From Lactarius indigo (taxonomy: Eukaryota > Basidiomycota > Agaricomycetes > Russulales > Russulaceae): DNA of 64,000 nucleotides. Of the stretch, positions 44,210 to 53,992 are shown piece after piece. Position 1 is the first letter of the stretch; each line of letters opens with the position of its first letter. The notes under the pieces are model-generated. The model was not told the DNA's origin. It worked only from the letters and a program-made list of their open reading frames with translations, and ran no database searches. The translations under genes and the position numbers were made by a program. The stretch covers positions 558,001 to 622,000 of the forward strand of contig JAFKAC010000006.1 of the NCBI GenBank assembly GCA_025766275.1. Direction: 5' to 3'.

Positions 44210-45362
44210 ACAATTTTCATCCCCCACAACTCAACCCATTCCCCTGGATGCCCAGATGACCAGTCCATCATCGCCAACAGCGAGTCACTCCACATTTGGA
44301 GGAGCCACCACCACCAGAGTAACCTCCCCTGACCTAGCTGCTCACCCTGCTGATGATCCTGGCTTCAATGCCCCATCTCCTGTCTCTGAGCCCATCATGG
44401 CCGACCTACCAGGAGGAGTCCACATGCTAGGATATGAGCACTACAACTCTTACAACCCCAACCATGTCAAATATTGTGTACATGTCCCCTTCCCAGATGG
44501 CACCATGAAGAAACCACACTACATAGCCTTCTGTATCAACACCTTCACTCACCACCACACTGTAGTAGGGAGAAGAGATGGGACTAACAAACCATATGGA
44601 GACTTCAGAGAAGACCTTGTAGCAGCCCCCTGTGGAGACCCCATGCCTGACATAGTCAATGACACCCAACTCACTCTATTTGTGATGACTCACCCTGACG
44701 CCCAAGCAGTAGACATCGCAGCAGGAATGATGGGCAACCCTGGTGTCATTGCTGACATTGATAGGTACCGTGTCCTCTGGGAGGAAAAAGAGGAGTTACA
44801 GCAGTGGGAGCGAGACCTCACAGAAGCATGGGACAGATGGTGCAATGTTAACAACAATGTAGAGAGCCGACTCACATGGGCAAAAGTATGTTCACACCTT
44901 CACCCCTACCTTATGGGACAGGTATATGTCCCAAACCCACACCATAACAGCGAAATTGCCATATCAGCAGGGCTCCCCATCGCCAACATACTTCACCACC
45001 ATGTCCGCACCCCTCCCTACACTCTCCCTCGACCATGCCTCCACAATGAAGAAGACAGCTCAGTCACATGGTGGCTCCAATCCCTACAGAATAGACACCA
45101 CACCAACCCTCATACCTACCCACCGCAACCAACTCCCATCAGCCATATCACCTGCACCAAGTGCAAACTTCCCAATGTCAGCCATAGGTCTAACCAATGC
45201 CCACTGTGGAACACCTGCAACTATTGCAGTGTCCCAGGACACCAATCCTTCCACTGTGCCCACCCTCATATGATGTGCCACAGATATACAAGGTGCTACG
45301 TACCCTCCTCCCACCAACACTTTGGCAAAGAAGGCTGTCTGTGGCACCAGACCACCAGATGA
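44181..45362 (+). CDS. ORF3 of Gyp-B: intact 393-residue zinc-knuckle protein
   Basis: Own ATG at 44181, in the +1 frame relative to pol and overlapping its last 29 nt. It is fully open although the rest of the element is riddled with stops. Layout matches the Gyp-A extension: Ser/Pro/Thr head, central domain with shared positions (FPDGTMKKPHYIAF; PYGDFREDL; GDPMPDIVNDTQLTLF; HPDAQAVDIAAG), helical segment (WEEKEELQQWERDLTEAWDRW), then knuckles CTKCKLPNVSHRSNQC (CX2CX6HX4C), CNYCSVPGHQSFHC (CX2CX4HX4C) and a third Cys/His cluster. No signal peptide or membrane helix. Function unknown; nucleic-acid binding is inferred. Confidence 0.8.
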   Translation: MSQSPIPLSKQFSSPTTQPIPLDAQMTSPSSPTASHSTFGGATTTRVTSPDLAAHPADDPGFNAPSPVSEPIMADLPGGVHMLGYEHYNSYNPNHVKYCVHVPFPDGTMKKPHYIAFCINTFTHHHTVVGRRDGTNKPYGDFREDLVAAPCGDPMPDIVNDTQLTLFVMTHPDAQAVDIAAGMMGNPGVIADIDRYRVLWEEKEELQQWERDLTEAWDRWCNVNNNVESRLTWAKVCSHLHPYLMGQVYVPNPHHNSEIAISAGLPIANILHHHVRTPPYTLPRPCLHNEEDSSVTWWLQSLQNRHHTNPHTYPPQPTPISHITCTKCKLPNVSHRSNQCPLWNTCNYCSVPGHQSFHCAHPHMMCHRYTRCYVPSSHQHFGKEGCLWHQTTR

Positions 45363-45453
45363 CAACAGGTATTCTCATCTAGTGAATGGGACACTGCTTA
45401 CAATGACAACGGGCTGGACTTGGAGGTGGAATAGACGTGTGGATGCGTCTACC

Positions 45454-45464
45454 AAGAGAAGGGG
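45454..45464 (+). other. Gyp-B polypurine tract
   Basis: AAGAGAAGGGG ends 3 bases before the 3' LTR. Confidence 0.6.
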
Positions 45465-45467
45465 TCA

Positions 45468-45906
45468 TGTTGTGATCCCACAACAGTCTAGAACCTTCTA
45501 CTGTATTCTTTCCTCTTCTCTATCCTTCCTGAATACTCCAATGACTCGTAGTCTGATGACTGATACATGTTTCACATCCTTCTCTGTTGTGACCAGTATG
45601 TTCTCCATGTTTCTGTTCCCTTAGTCATACACATACTAGGGATCTATATAAACCATAGATGAAAACCCAGTATTACTTAGACTTGTCTTTATCTCTTATC
45701 AGCGAATATCATTGTCCTTACTATCCTGAGTGCCCCTCTCTACTCTCATCACCTATACTAAGGCTTCCCTTGAGTGGGGGTCATTTCTGAAGCCTGGGCT
45801 CTGTGCTATAACAGGAGCCACACTTAGCCACTGAGTTTCTGAACTCAGCAGACACTCTGTATTAGTCAGCGCATGTTGTGCACTAAGGCTCCGCTGAGCC
45901 TTGATA
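45468..45906 (+). repeat. Gyp-B 3' LTR
   Basis: 439 bp, TGTTGTGATCCC...GCCTTGATA; the terminal CA has become TA by a C-to-T change. Followed by GCACA. Confidence 0.92.
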
Positions 45907-45911
45907 GCACA

Positions 45912-46189
45912 TGTAGATGGAACACACACAGGTGTCCAGACAAAGATGGGTTGAGGATGCTCACAGGCACCTGGCACAAAGGCTCTTTGTGAAGTGAAGA
46001 TGTGAGACAATAGAAAGCAATGACGATTTAAGAAGACCAAGATGGCATATCTTGGTCTTCAATCTCCATCACTAAATACAAAGTGAGATGGGTTTTGAAG
46101 TGCTGCCTATAACATGTCCAATGAATTGTGTAAGTAACGCAAACCCTAGTACTACTACTACTAGTATTAGGGTTGAGTCATATCATATA
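45912..46189 (-). repeat. Truncated LTR of family E
   Basis: On the minus strand it shares with 17179-17698 the CTAGTAGTAGTAGT-type stretch and a TATTTA box followed by the conserved hairpin (46032-46060). Its 5' part (right side) is cut by the Gyp-C LTR at 46190 and its 3' part is missing. Confidence 0.6.
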
Positions 46190-47334
46190 TGTTACACCCT
46201 AGCAGGGGTGTGGGTTCTGGAGGTTCTGGGTCACACAAGTACCAAGTGAAGACATCTGTTGTCTTATTGCTATAAAGTACAAGTGGTAGGGGTGTGGCAT
46301 GGTGTGCAGCACTACTCTGTAATGTAGGGCTCCTCGCCTAAAGTGTATAACACTTCTCTACACTTGATCCTGCTAGTGCACTGAGTCTAACAGGTGTGAT
46401 GCATTGATATAGTTCAACCACAAAGACTTTAAAGTGTCCTGGTTAAGGACAGAGATAGGGGATGCACAAGAAGAGAGGATAAGATGAAGTCACACCAAAG
46501 TATGAAAGGCAAGGTTGATAAACAGCACAAAAAGAACCTATACTCACAGAGGGCAAAGAGTCTGTGGTGAGATATAGAGTGCAACTGGTAAGCAGCAGAG
46601 GGTAAGTCTTGTAGTGAAGCAGAGGGTGTCTGGCACACAAACAGTGAGAACTGATGTGGACCAGGAGTGTACATGGTACACTACTTATACTGTTTACAGG
46701 AGTGACACTACTACAAGGGATGTAACATGGGGTCACATAGTATAAGAGACATTGTTCTACATGTGGACAAAAGGAATGTACAAATAGAGAACAAGGAATG
46801 TGAAAACAAAGAAAGTCCAGACTAAGATGATATCATAATGACATCACAATAAGGATAGATCTAAAGAAAGAACAAAGGTGTAGTACAATAACAGTTCTAG
46901 AGAAGTCCACATGATGTCATGGTACAGTGATATCATAGATAAGTAAATACAAGGTGTCCAAGATTGTACAGATCAATATCTAATCTACATGTCCTGTATA
47001 TCTAATCTAAAGCAGTCCATGCTGCAAGTCTGGTCCATATGAGCTGCTAAGTGTGCAAGGGTCACTTATCAACAAAGGTTGCTAGATTGCAAATGAAGCC
47101 AAGTCTGGCTTTCTACAGTCTATGGTACAAGTTTATATAGGACAAGGTTCCAAACAACATGAACATAAGCCCACATAGTAGTAAAGAGACTAAATGGGTC
47201 AAGGGGATACTTGGATCAAAAGAAACAGTGCCACTAGTAATAGTAGCTCCTTTGGTAACAAAGCACGGAACAGAAGGAAAAAGAACATGATGGAGACATA
47301 CTGTAACTGAGGTCTGAAGCATCAGATCATAACA
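46190..47334 (-). repeat. Gyp-C solo LTR (minus), split by a Copia solo LTR
   Basis: TGTTACACCC...ATCATAACA on the plus strand. Removing the inner 564 bp leaves 581 bp, full LTR length. Flanks ATATA and ATAAT do not match, so no clean target duplication. Confidence 0.85.
46516..47074 (-). repeat. Copia-family solo LTR nested in the Gyp-C LTR
   Basis: Minus orientation, 559 bp, perfect AAGGT duplication (46511-46515, 47075-47079). Confidence 0.9.
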
Positions 47335-48544
47335 ATAATACAATGTCATTGTTTTTTTTAATGGTAATATATTTTATTTGACATCATGTTTCACAAAGAA
47401 TAACCATAACAAAATCATATATGAAGTATCATGATAGATTTTAGGTTATTTATATTGTCACACTTCTGATGTATTGAATATGATATAAAAAATACAAAAA
47501 TAAAACTATGCCTTCTGTTACTAGTACAGTCACCAAAACTTTGAATGTAAATACCACTGGTAGATGAACACCAGAAGGCCAGCACAAGACCTCTTTCTCA
47601 CACTCTATGGCTCCAATAGCAAGGACTTGTTTATAATCTTGTCCATGATTAGATACATCAGGTCTTCACACAAAATGCAGTGATCAGTTTCTAAGATACT
47701 TAAAAAGGCAGCAAAAAAAGAGAAGAAACATACATCTGAAGTGCAACCAGTCCCCATGCCCCCTCAGCAGACAGGCTCAGAAATGAGTCATATTGTCTGC
47801 ATCCAAGTTTAGATGATAGACCTTAATTTTGCATCCATCCCTTTCAACCAACAGTCATCTAGCCACTTGTACCTTATCAGGGGTACATTTGAAGACATTG
47901 CACAATATGCAGGTTCTACAGTAGACTGGGTCATCAAGATTGCCCATCTGCTGTGTGACCCACTTGGAAATGGATGTGTCTATGCTCACTCCACAGGCAC
48001 TCTGGAAATCTGATGGAACACCAATAGGGACACCAGCTAGGAAGAAGTCTCCTATGGTGATCCACTTCTCCCTAGTGATAAGTAGGCATAGGGCAGCAAT
48101 GTAGTGTACTACTTAGCTTACCTGTTTGCAAGGCAATATATTTACAACTACTATAGTGTTCTGAGAACTGTCCTTTCATAGCATAACTTCAATGGCTTAA
48201 ATATATAAGGATCTGATCATAATATATCTAGTGTAACTAAATCTGAGCCTCTGATTGTTCTTAGTTGAATGCAATCACTGTTGTGATGTGTATTCATAGT
48301 GCCAAGGCCACAGCTCATCCATGTGGCTGAGCTGCCATCTTGGAGTTGGCCTGTGCCAATTGCTCAGCACAGTGGCCACACACTTACACTGTGGCTTCTT
48401 GATACCCAGGATTTACAAATTCACATCTGCCAATCCCATCACACTTTTCAAAGTATGTCTTTGGCAAAATCATTTAGCCACTACCCAGGGAATAGAGTCT
48501 AGTGCCACTGTATTCTGCAACCAACTTCAACAACATGATAATGG
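47335..48544. other. AT-rich unassigned region
   Basis: No recognised gene or repeat. A 66-codon ATG frame at 47813-48013 (MIDLNFASIPFNQQ...) has no family match I know. It may be old, diverged transposon or unique sequence. Confidence 0.35.
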
Positions 48545-49383
48545 TGTTGATAAGTGACCCACATGCTCTTAGTGGCTCAAAGGACTTGCAGATATGGACT
48601 GCTATATATTAGATATATTGGGCTTCTGTAGATTAGATTTGATCTATACAATCTCAGACTTCTTTACTTATCTATGACATCACATGTACCATGATATCAT
48701 GTGGACTCCTCTGAATCAGTCATTGTACTACACCTTTGTTCTCTTCTTAGCTATATCTTTATTGTGATGTCAGTATGATATCATCTTAGTCTGGACTTTC
48801 TTTTGTTCTGCACTCCTTATTCTCCTTTTATGTATTCCTCTTGTCCCATATGTAGAACAATGTCCCTTATACTCTGTGACCCTATGTTACATGCCTTGTA
48901 CTAGTGTCACCCCTGTAAACAGTATAAATAGTGTATCATGTATGCTCCTGGTCCACATCAGTTCCTCACTGCTCTGTGTGCCAGACCTCCTTGCTTTCAC
49001 TGCAACTCACCCTATTAACCTCTGCTTCCAGCCACCCTTTATATCTTACTATTAAACCCTAAAGAGCGTCTCCTCAGTGTCCAAGTACAAGACAAACTAA
49101 TATTTGGCTACAAACCTAAAGAGTGTCTATCAATAACGGAGTAAGAAAAACATTAGGTGAGCAACAACATAAGGTGCGCTTACCTCCTCAGCATCTGAGT
49201 ACAAGACAAACTGAGGAGGGGAAAAAGTATCGTATGAGTAATTATAATGGGGTATTTGTTTATGAATACCAAAACCAAAACAGTCCAAATACGGAAATCA
49301 CAATACCCAATTTTGCTAGTCTTCACACTTACCACAGTCTTTTAGTTCACTGTAAGTATGATCATTATGTGTGCTGTTCATCA
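48545..49383 (+). repeat. Copia-family solo LTR carrying a 280-bp insertion
   Basis: TGTTGATAAG...CTGTTCATCA; flanks AATGG and GATGG differ at one base. The LTR is split at 49048 by the insertion described next. Confidence 0.85.
49049..49328. mobile_element. 280-bp insertion with TTA duplication, possible non-autonomous DNA element
   Basis: Absent from the other Copia-family LTRs and flanked by TTA on both sides (49046-49048, 49329-49331), as for PIF/Harbinger-type elements. No clear terminal inverted repeat. Inside, a stretch with AAGTACAAGACAAACT recurs in diverged form (49082 and 49199 regions). It has no coding capacity. Confidence 0.5.
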
Positions 49384-49540
49384 GATGGATGTGTGGTCTA
49401 TAAGAACTGAAACAGTCCTTAGTCACAGTAGAACAGAAGCAACTGAGGATTGGGGTATAAACACTGATGTGTATATACAACAAATCACATGGCCCCACCA
49501 CTGTGTGACATGACCTAACAATGACCTCATATCAACACTC

Positions 49541-50097
49541 TGATGAACAGCAGACATAGAACTATACTCACAGTGAGACAAAGTACTGTGGTGAGATATA
49601 GAGGTTGCTGGAAGCAGAGGTGTACAGGGAGATCTTGCAGAGTAAAGCAGATAGAGTCTGGCACACAGAGCAGTGAGGAACTGATGTGGACCAGGAGCAT
49701 ACATGGTACACTACTTATACTGTTTACAGGGGTAACACTAATACAAGAGATGTAACATAGTGTCACAGAGTACAAGGGATGTTGTTCTACATGTGGGATA
49801 AGAGGAATACACAAATGGAGAACAAGGAGTGCAGAACAAGAGAAAGTTCAGACTAAGATGATATCATACTGACATCACAATAAAGATATAACTAAGGGAA
49901 GAACAAAGGCGTAGTACAATGACTGGTCCAGAGGAGTTCACATGATGTCATGGTATATGTGATGTCAAAGATAAGTAAAGAAGTCCAAGATTGTACAGAT
50001 CAAATCTAATCTACAGAAGTCCAATATATCTAATCTATAGCAGTCCATATCTGCAAGTCCTTTGAGCCACTAAGTGCACAAGGGTCACTTATCAACA
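49541..50097 (-). repeat. Copia-family solo LTR (minus)
   Basis: TGATGAACAG...TATCAACA on the plus strand. Its duplication is CACTC: left copy 49536-49540; the right copy was split by the Gyp-A solo LTR and is complete (CACTC) only after that LTR is removed. Confidence 0.88.
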
Positions 50098-50101
50098 CAC
50101 T

Positions 50102-50817
50102 TGTAATGTTACAGTAGGAACGTTCAGCTCAGCGTGAGCAAGTCTGGTCTTTCTATGTCAATGAGCGAGGGTTCAGCTGGTAGTGGCAAGGTTTAAGTGA
50201 TTAATAAGGATCTCAGAGTATGACACAATACTCAAGATGTGAGTGGAGTTCAGGGGGTTCAAGAGGTTCAATGATTCAGCAAAGAGTTACCCCAAGGGAA
50301 TGGGAAAACAATGTATACTGTGATGGTAAAGAAGTTGAGTCTAAGGATACAAGCTACTTAGGGCCATGACTTATATAGAAAAAGGTTTGTTTGTGCAGAA
50401 CAAACAAATGGCGCAATCTGCAGCAAGCATGAGAAGTAACACAGCAATCCACAGCAAGCATGAGAAGAAAGTACAGCAATCTGCAGCAGGCACAGGAAAA
50501 AGAAGAAGGTGTGCACAGCTATCCACAGTAAGTGTAGGAAGAAACAAGGATATAAAAGGCAAGTGAGACATGTCTCAGTTTTAACAAAAGTGAGACACCT
50601 GCCATAAAAGGGTGCATTTAGCCCAAGTATAGTAGTAATAAAGACTTATAAGGACAATGAGTGTCTCATTGTCTCACTTTGCACTAGAAGAGAATCTTAA
50701 GGCTCCTAGTGCACAGCAAGTCCAAGAAAGGGAAAGCCAAGAAAGGAAAGACTTTCCTGTGAACGCAAGTGTAAGTAAGAAACTAAAGTAAAGTTAAAAC
50801 AAGTCCAGTCCGTAACA
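50102..50817 (-). repeat. Gyp-A solo LTR (minus)
   Basis: TGTAATGTTACAG...CCGTAACA on the plus strand, 716 bp, perfect ACACT duplication (50097-50101, 50818-50822). It landed four bases from the end of the Copia LTR. Confidence 0.92.
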
Positions 50818-50995
50818 ACACTCCTCCTTAACGACAGTGCAGGGACAACATAATCAAGATATAAGGATGAGCAAAAGTGTGTTGAACAGTAAAGGAGATG
50901 TGAAGGAGAAATGAAAGGAGTAGCAAGAAATAAAAATGGCAAAAATAAAAACAGCAAATAGAGAAATAAAGACCATATGACACTCCTCCTCATGC

Positions 50996-51178
50996 TGATG
51001 CATTGATATAGTTTAACTGCAAAGACTTTAAGGTGTCCTTGTTAAGGACAGAAGTAGGGCATGCACAAGAAGAGGGGATAGGATGAGGTCACACCAAAGG
51101 TATGGAGGCAAGGTTGCTAGATTGCAAATAAAGCCAAGTCTAGCTTCCTACAGTCTATGGTACAGGCTCATCAGCAAG
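50996..51178 (-). repeat. Gyp-C LTR fragment
   Basis: Minus-strand match to the middle of the Gyp-C LTR, including the AAGCCAAGTCT start complement, with both ends missing. Confidence 0.75.
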
Positions 51179-51782
51179 ATAACATCTGCTGAAACTACTG
51201 GAGTGGCTGGGGGGCTAGGGCTGATGAGTGCCAGGCATTACCAGCAGCCCTAGTCATGCCAAGTTAGATGCAATATGCTCCAGAAGGCTCCTGGATATGC
51301 TTGTCTTATAATCTGTGTCTAGGTAGTCCCAGAAATGAGTGTTTTACTCTAGTAAATTCCAGATCACAAGTCTCGATTCAGAATCCTAGAGACCATCAAG
51401 GGTAACCCCCATGTTACTTGGGGCCTAGTACCCATAGCAGCATAGCCAGATCAAAAACTCAATTTCATATGCATTTACAACTACCTGGGTTTTTCTGACC
51501 TGTTATGGCCCTGATCTGGATCTGACAGAAAAACCAAGAATTTATTCAAGTAGCAAAAACTACAGATGACCTATGTATGTATGAGAAGATAACTAAAATA
51601 GAAAAAGTAGAGTGGAGGGGAAGAAAGGGAAAGGACAATTACTCAGACTGAATAAACAAGTACTTTAGCAGCAGCAGTGCATGGTTTGTTAATATGACCT
51701 ATCTGCTGCTAAACAAGAAATCTGCCAAAAAAAAAAGGGTTAGCCATGGGACCTGATACATCACTCTCAGTAAAAAAGCAAA
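51179..51782. other. Unassigned unique sequence
   Basis: No gene, repeat or RNA is recognised. It separates the LTR cluster from the AGTCA-rich block and may belong to introns or the 3' flank of the gene fragment to the right. Confidence 0.35.
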
Positions 51783-52305
51783 GTCACACAAAGTCAGCTC
51801 AAAGTCAATGACTTTTCACTTGACTGATGTCCTATTTTAGTGACTTCAAAAGTCAGGAAAAAGTCACAAAAAAGTCAGGCTAAGGTCAATATATAGTCAC
51901 TTGGTAGTCAATGACTTTTTATTGACTTTTTGTTGACTGATTCCCTATTTTTTCAACTTTGAACTGACTGCTGAAGTCAAGCACAGTCATTACAAAGTCA
52001 ACCAAAAGTCAATGAAAAGTCACTGACTTACAGTGACTTTCCATTGACTTTTTGTTGACTAAGGAAGTCAAGCTCCAGTCATTCAAAAGTCAACAAAAAG
52101 TCATTGACTAAGAACTGACTTTGTTTGACTTTTAATTGACTTTGAAAGTCAATTAACAGTCAACATAAAAGTCACACAAAAGTCACATAAAAGTTGAACA
52201 AAAGTCACCAATATTATTGACTACAGACTAACTTTTAGCTGACTTTGAGCCGACTCCCAAAGTCAATCAGCAGTCAAGTAAAAGTCAGTTTAAAGTCACA
52301 CATTA
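51783..52305. repeat. Dense irregular array of AGTCA/TGACT words in both orientations
   Basis: By eye I count 26 AGTCA and 17 TGACT within about 540 bp, mostly as AAAGTCA(A/C) and (A/T)TGACTTT, where chance predicts about one of the two together. Spacing is irregular, so this is not a simple tandem repeat, and neighbouring words in opposite orientation can pair into many short hairpins. TGACT is the half-site of bZIP (Gcn4/AP-1-like) factors. Function unknown. Confidence 0.8.
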
Positions 52306-52489
52306 ATCATGTGAGAAATTCCAACAGCAAAAAAAGATATATTTTTTTTGTGACAAACAGGCCCACCACCACAAACAATATGAGAGCTTTGATTTAAAAG
52401 ATAGGCACTATGCAGCAGCCTTTGCATTGCACTTTAATTTGTGCTGGTGAACATTAGCCACAATAAATATTGACATATGTGTGACTTAC

Positions 52490-53150
52490 CTCGTTGATGA
52501 TGCTCTTGATGTCCTCTTTAGAGGGCTGTTCCAACTTTGGCACTCCCACAATCACCTTGATAAGGTCTGTGAAATCGTATTAGCAAAGAGGGGAAGAAAG
52601 GGGAGGAGGGGTGACATACCTCTTCTTGTAGGCTGCTTCCCTTGCAACTTGATCTCATGCTCATCGACCCACTGCACAAGCTTGTCATGCTGAAGGTCTT
52701 GGAGGTATGAGTGGAACTCATCATTGTCAGCCGAGCCCTAAAATGAATGAATCATCAGCGATATGTGGCAGCAATGGAAGACATACCTCAGACAATGAAG
52801 TTGCCTTTCCACCTGGATCCTGGGTGCCCCATCTTCGGCTCTTGTGCCTGGGGTCATCCTCAGCAGGGCTTGCCAAATGTGACTTGAGTTGTGACTGAGT
52901 AGCCACATCATCGTCCGTTGTTGCGAAACAGGTGTCCTTGGCTTTGGCTACCTGTGTTGATGGGGCCTTGGCATGTGATGTGGTGTTGGAATGTGACAAT
53001 TTGAGGGAGGGAGGTTCAGGAGTTGAGGTCTGGAAAGGGGTGATGCATGGTGACTGTGAGAAGGAACAGTACTCACCAGCTGGGAGGCTGCACCAGGTTA
53101 AATGAGAGACATAAAAGCCAGGCAAGGGGAAGGAGGTTGGTGACCTACAA
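52490..53150 (-). CDS. Intron-containing gene fragment of unknown function
   Basis: On the minus strand three exon-like stretches join in phase through GT-AG introns: about 53125-52787 (Ser/Thr/Pro-rich: SLKLSHSNTTSHAKAPSTQV, then RRWGTQDPGGKATSLSE), 52737-52620 (GSADNDEFHSYLQDLQHDKL, then VQWVDEHEIKLQGKQPTRR) and 52566-52490 (DLIKVIVGVPKLEQ, PSKEDIKSIINE), which ends in a GTAAGT donor. Further exons to the left are not evident, and the right side meets the Gyp-C LTR at 53206, so the gene may be truncated. I do not recognise the family. Confidence 0.5.
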
Positions 53151-53205
53151 AGTAATTAGGTCAGTAGGTCAGGCTGTATATGTGAATACTCTTGCTCACC
53201 TGTAT

Positions 53206-53785
53206 TGTTATGATCTGACACTTTGGACCTCAGTCACAGTATGTTTCTACCTTGCTTTTCCCCTTTTGTACTATACCTTGTTACCAAAGGAGCTACTGCT
53301 GCTAGTGGCACTGTTTCCTTTGATCTGAATATCTCTTGTTCCATTTGGTCTCTTTGATATTGTGTGGACTTGTGTTTATGTTGTTTGGAACCTTGTCCTA
53401 TATAAACCTGTACCATAGACCATAGGAAGCCAGACTTGGCTTCATTTGCAATCTAGCAACCTTGCCTTCATACTTTGGTGTGACTTCACCCTATTCCCCT
53501 TTTTCTTGTGCATCCCCTACCTCAGTCCTTAACCAGGACACTCTGGAGTCTTTGCAATTGAACTATATCAACATGTCATACCTGTTATACTCTGTGCACT
53601 GGCAAGATCAAGTGTAGAGAAGTGTTAGACACTTCAGACGAGGAGTCCTACATTACAGAGTAGTGCTGCACCTTGTGCCACACTTTTGCCACTCGTATTT
53701 CATAGCAATAAGACAACAGACATCTTTGCTTGATACTTGTGTGATTTAGAACCTCTAGAACCCACACCCCTGCTAGGGTGTAACA
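53206..53785 (+). repeat. Gyp-C 5' LTR
   Basis: TGTTATGATC...GGGTGTAACA, 580 bp. TATATAA at 53399-53405, predicted RNA start AGACTTGGCTT at 53432-53442, 33 bases later. Left flank is TGTAT; the right duplication is outside the window. Confidence 0.9.
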
Positions 53786-53786
53786 T

Positions 53787-53797
53787 AAGCCAAGTCT
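53787..53797 (+). other. Gyp-C self-priming site
   Basis: AAGCCAAGTCT, one base after the LTR, exact complement of AGACTTGGCTT at 53432-53442. Confidence 0.8.
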
Positions 53798-53992
53798 ACA
53801 ACTGTCAACACACCCAAGACACTACTGCCACACAGCAGAGTGGGCAACAATCCAAGAGGATGCATTAGCCAACAACCAGACACTCCACAGAACTCAGAAT
53901 GATGGCATAGCCAGGCAACAGATCCTCCCTGACACAAGAGGCCACTTCAGCCATCCCATTACACAAACCAGCATCCAAAACAGACCACAATC

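Larger units (their letters stand above)
37939..45906 (+). mobile_element. Gyp-B: Ty3/Gypsy chromovirus with separate ORF3
   Basis: LTRs 37939-38377 and 45468-45906 (439 bp each), duplication GCACA (37934-37938 and 45907-45911). Order: LTR, self-primer site, gag, protease, RT, RNase H, integrase, chromodomain, overlapping ORF3, polypurine tract, LTR. Gag and pol carry many stops, but ORF3 is open for its whole length. A Gyp-C solo LTR interrupts RNase H (42074-42655). Confidence 0.95.

Noticed and set aside
44181..45362. ORF3 as an envelope gene
   Set aside because: No signal peptide, no transmembrane helix and no glycoprotein-like cysteine pattern; the C-terminal cysteines form CCHC knuckles.
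47813..48013. 66-codon frame in the AT-rich gap
   Set aside because: No homology, motif or splice context that I can see; kept only as a note in the region entry.
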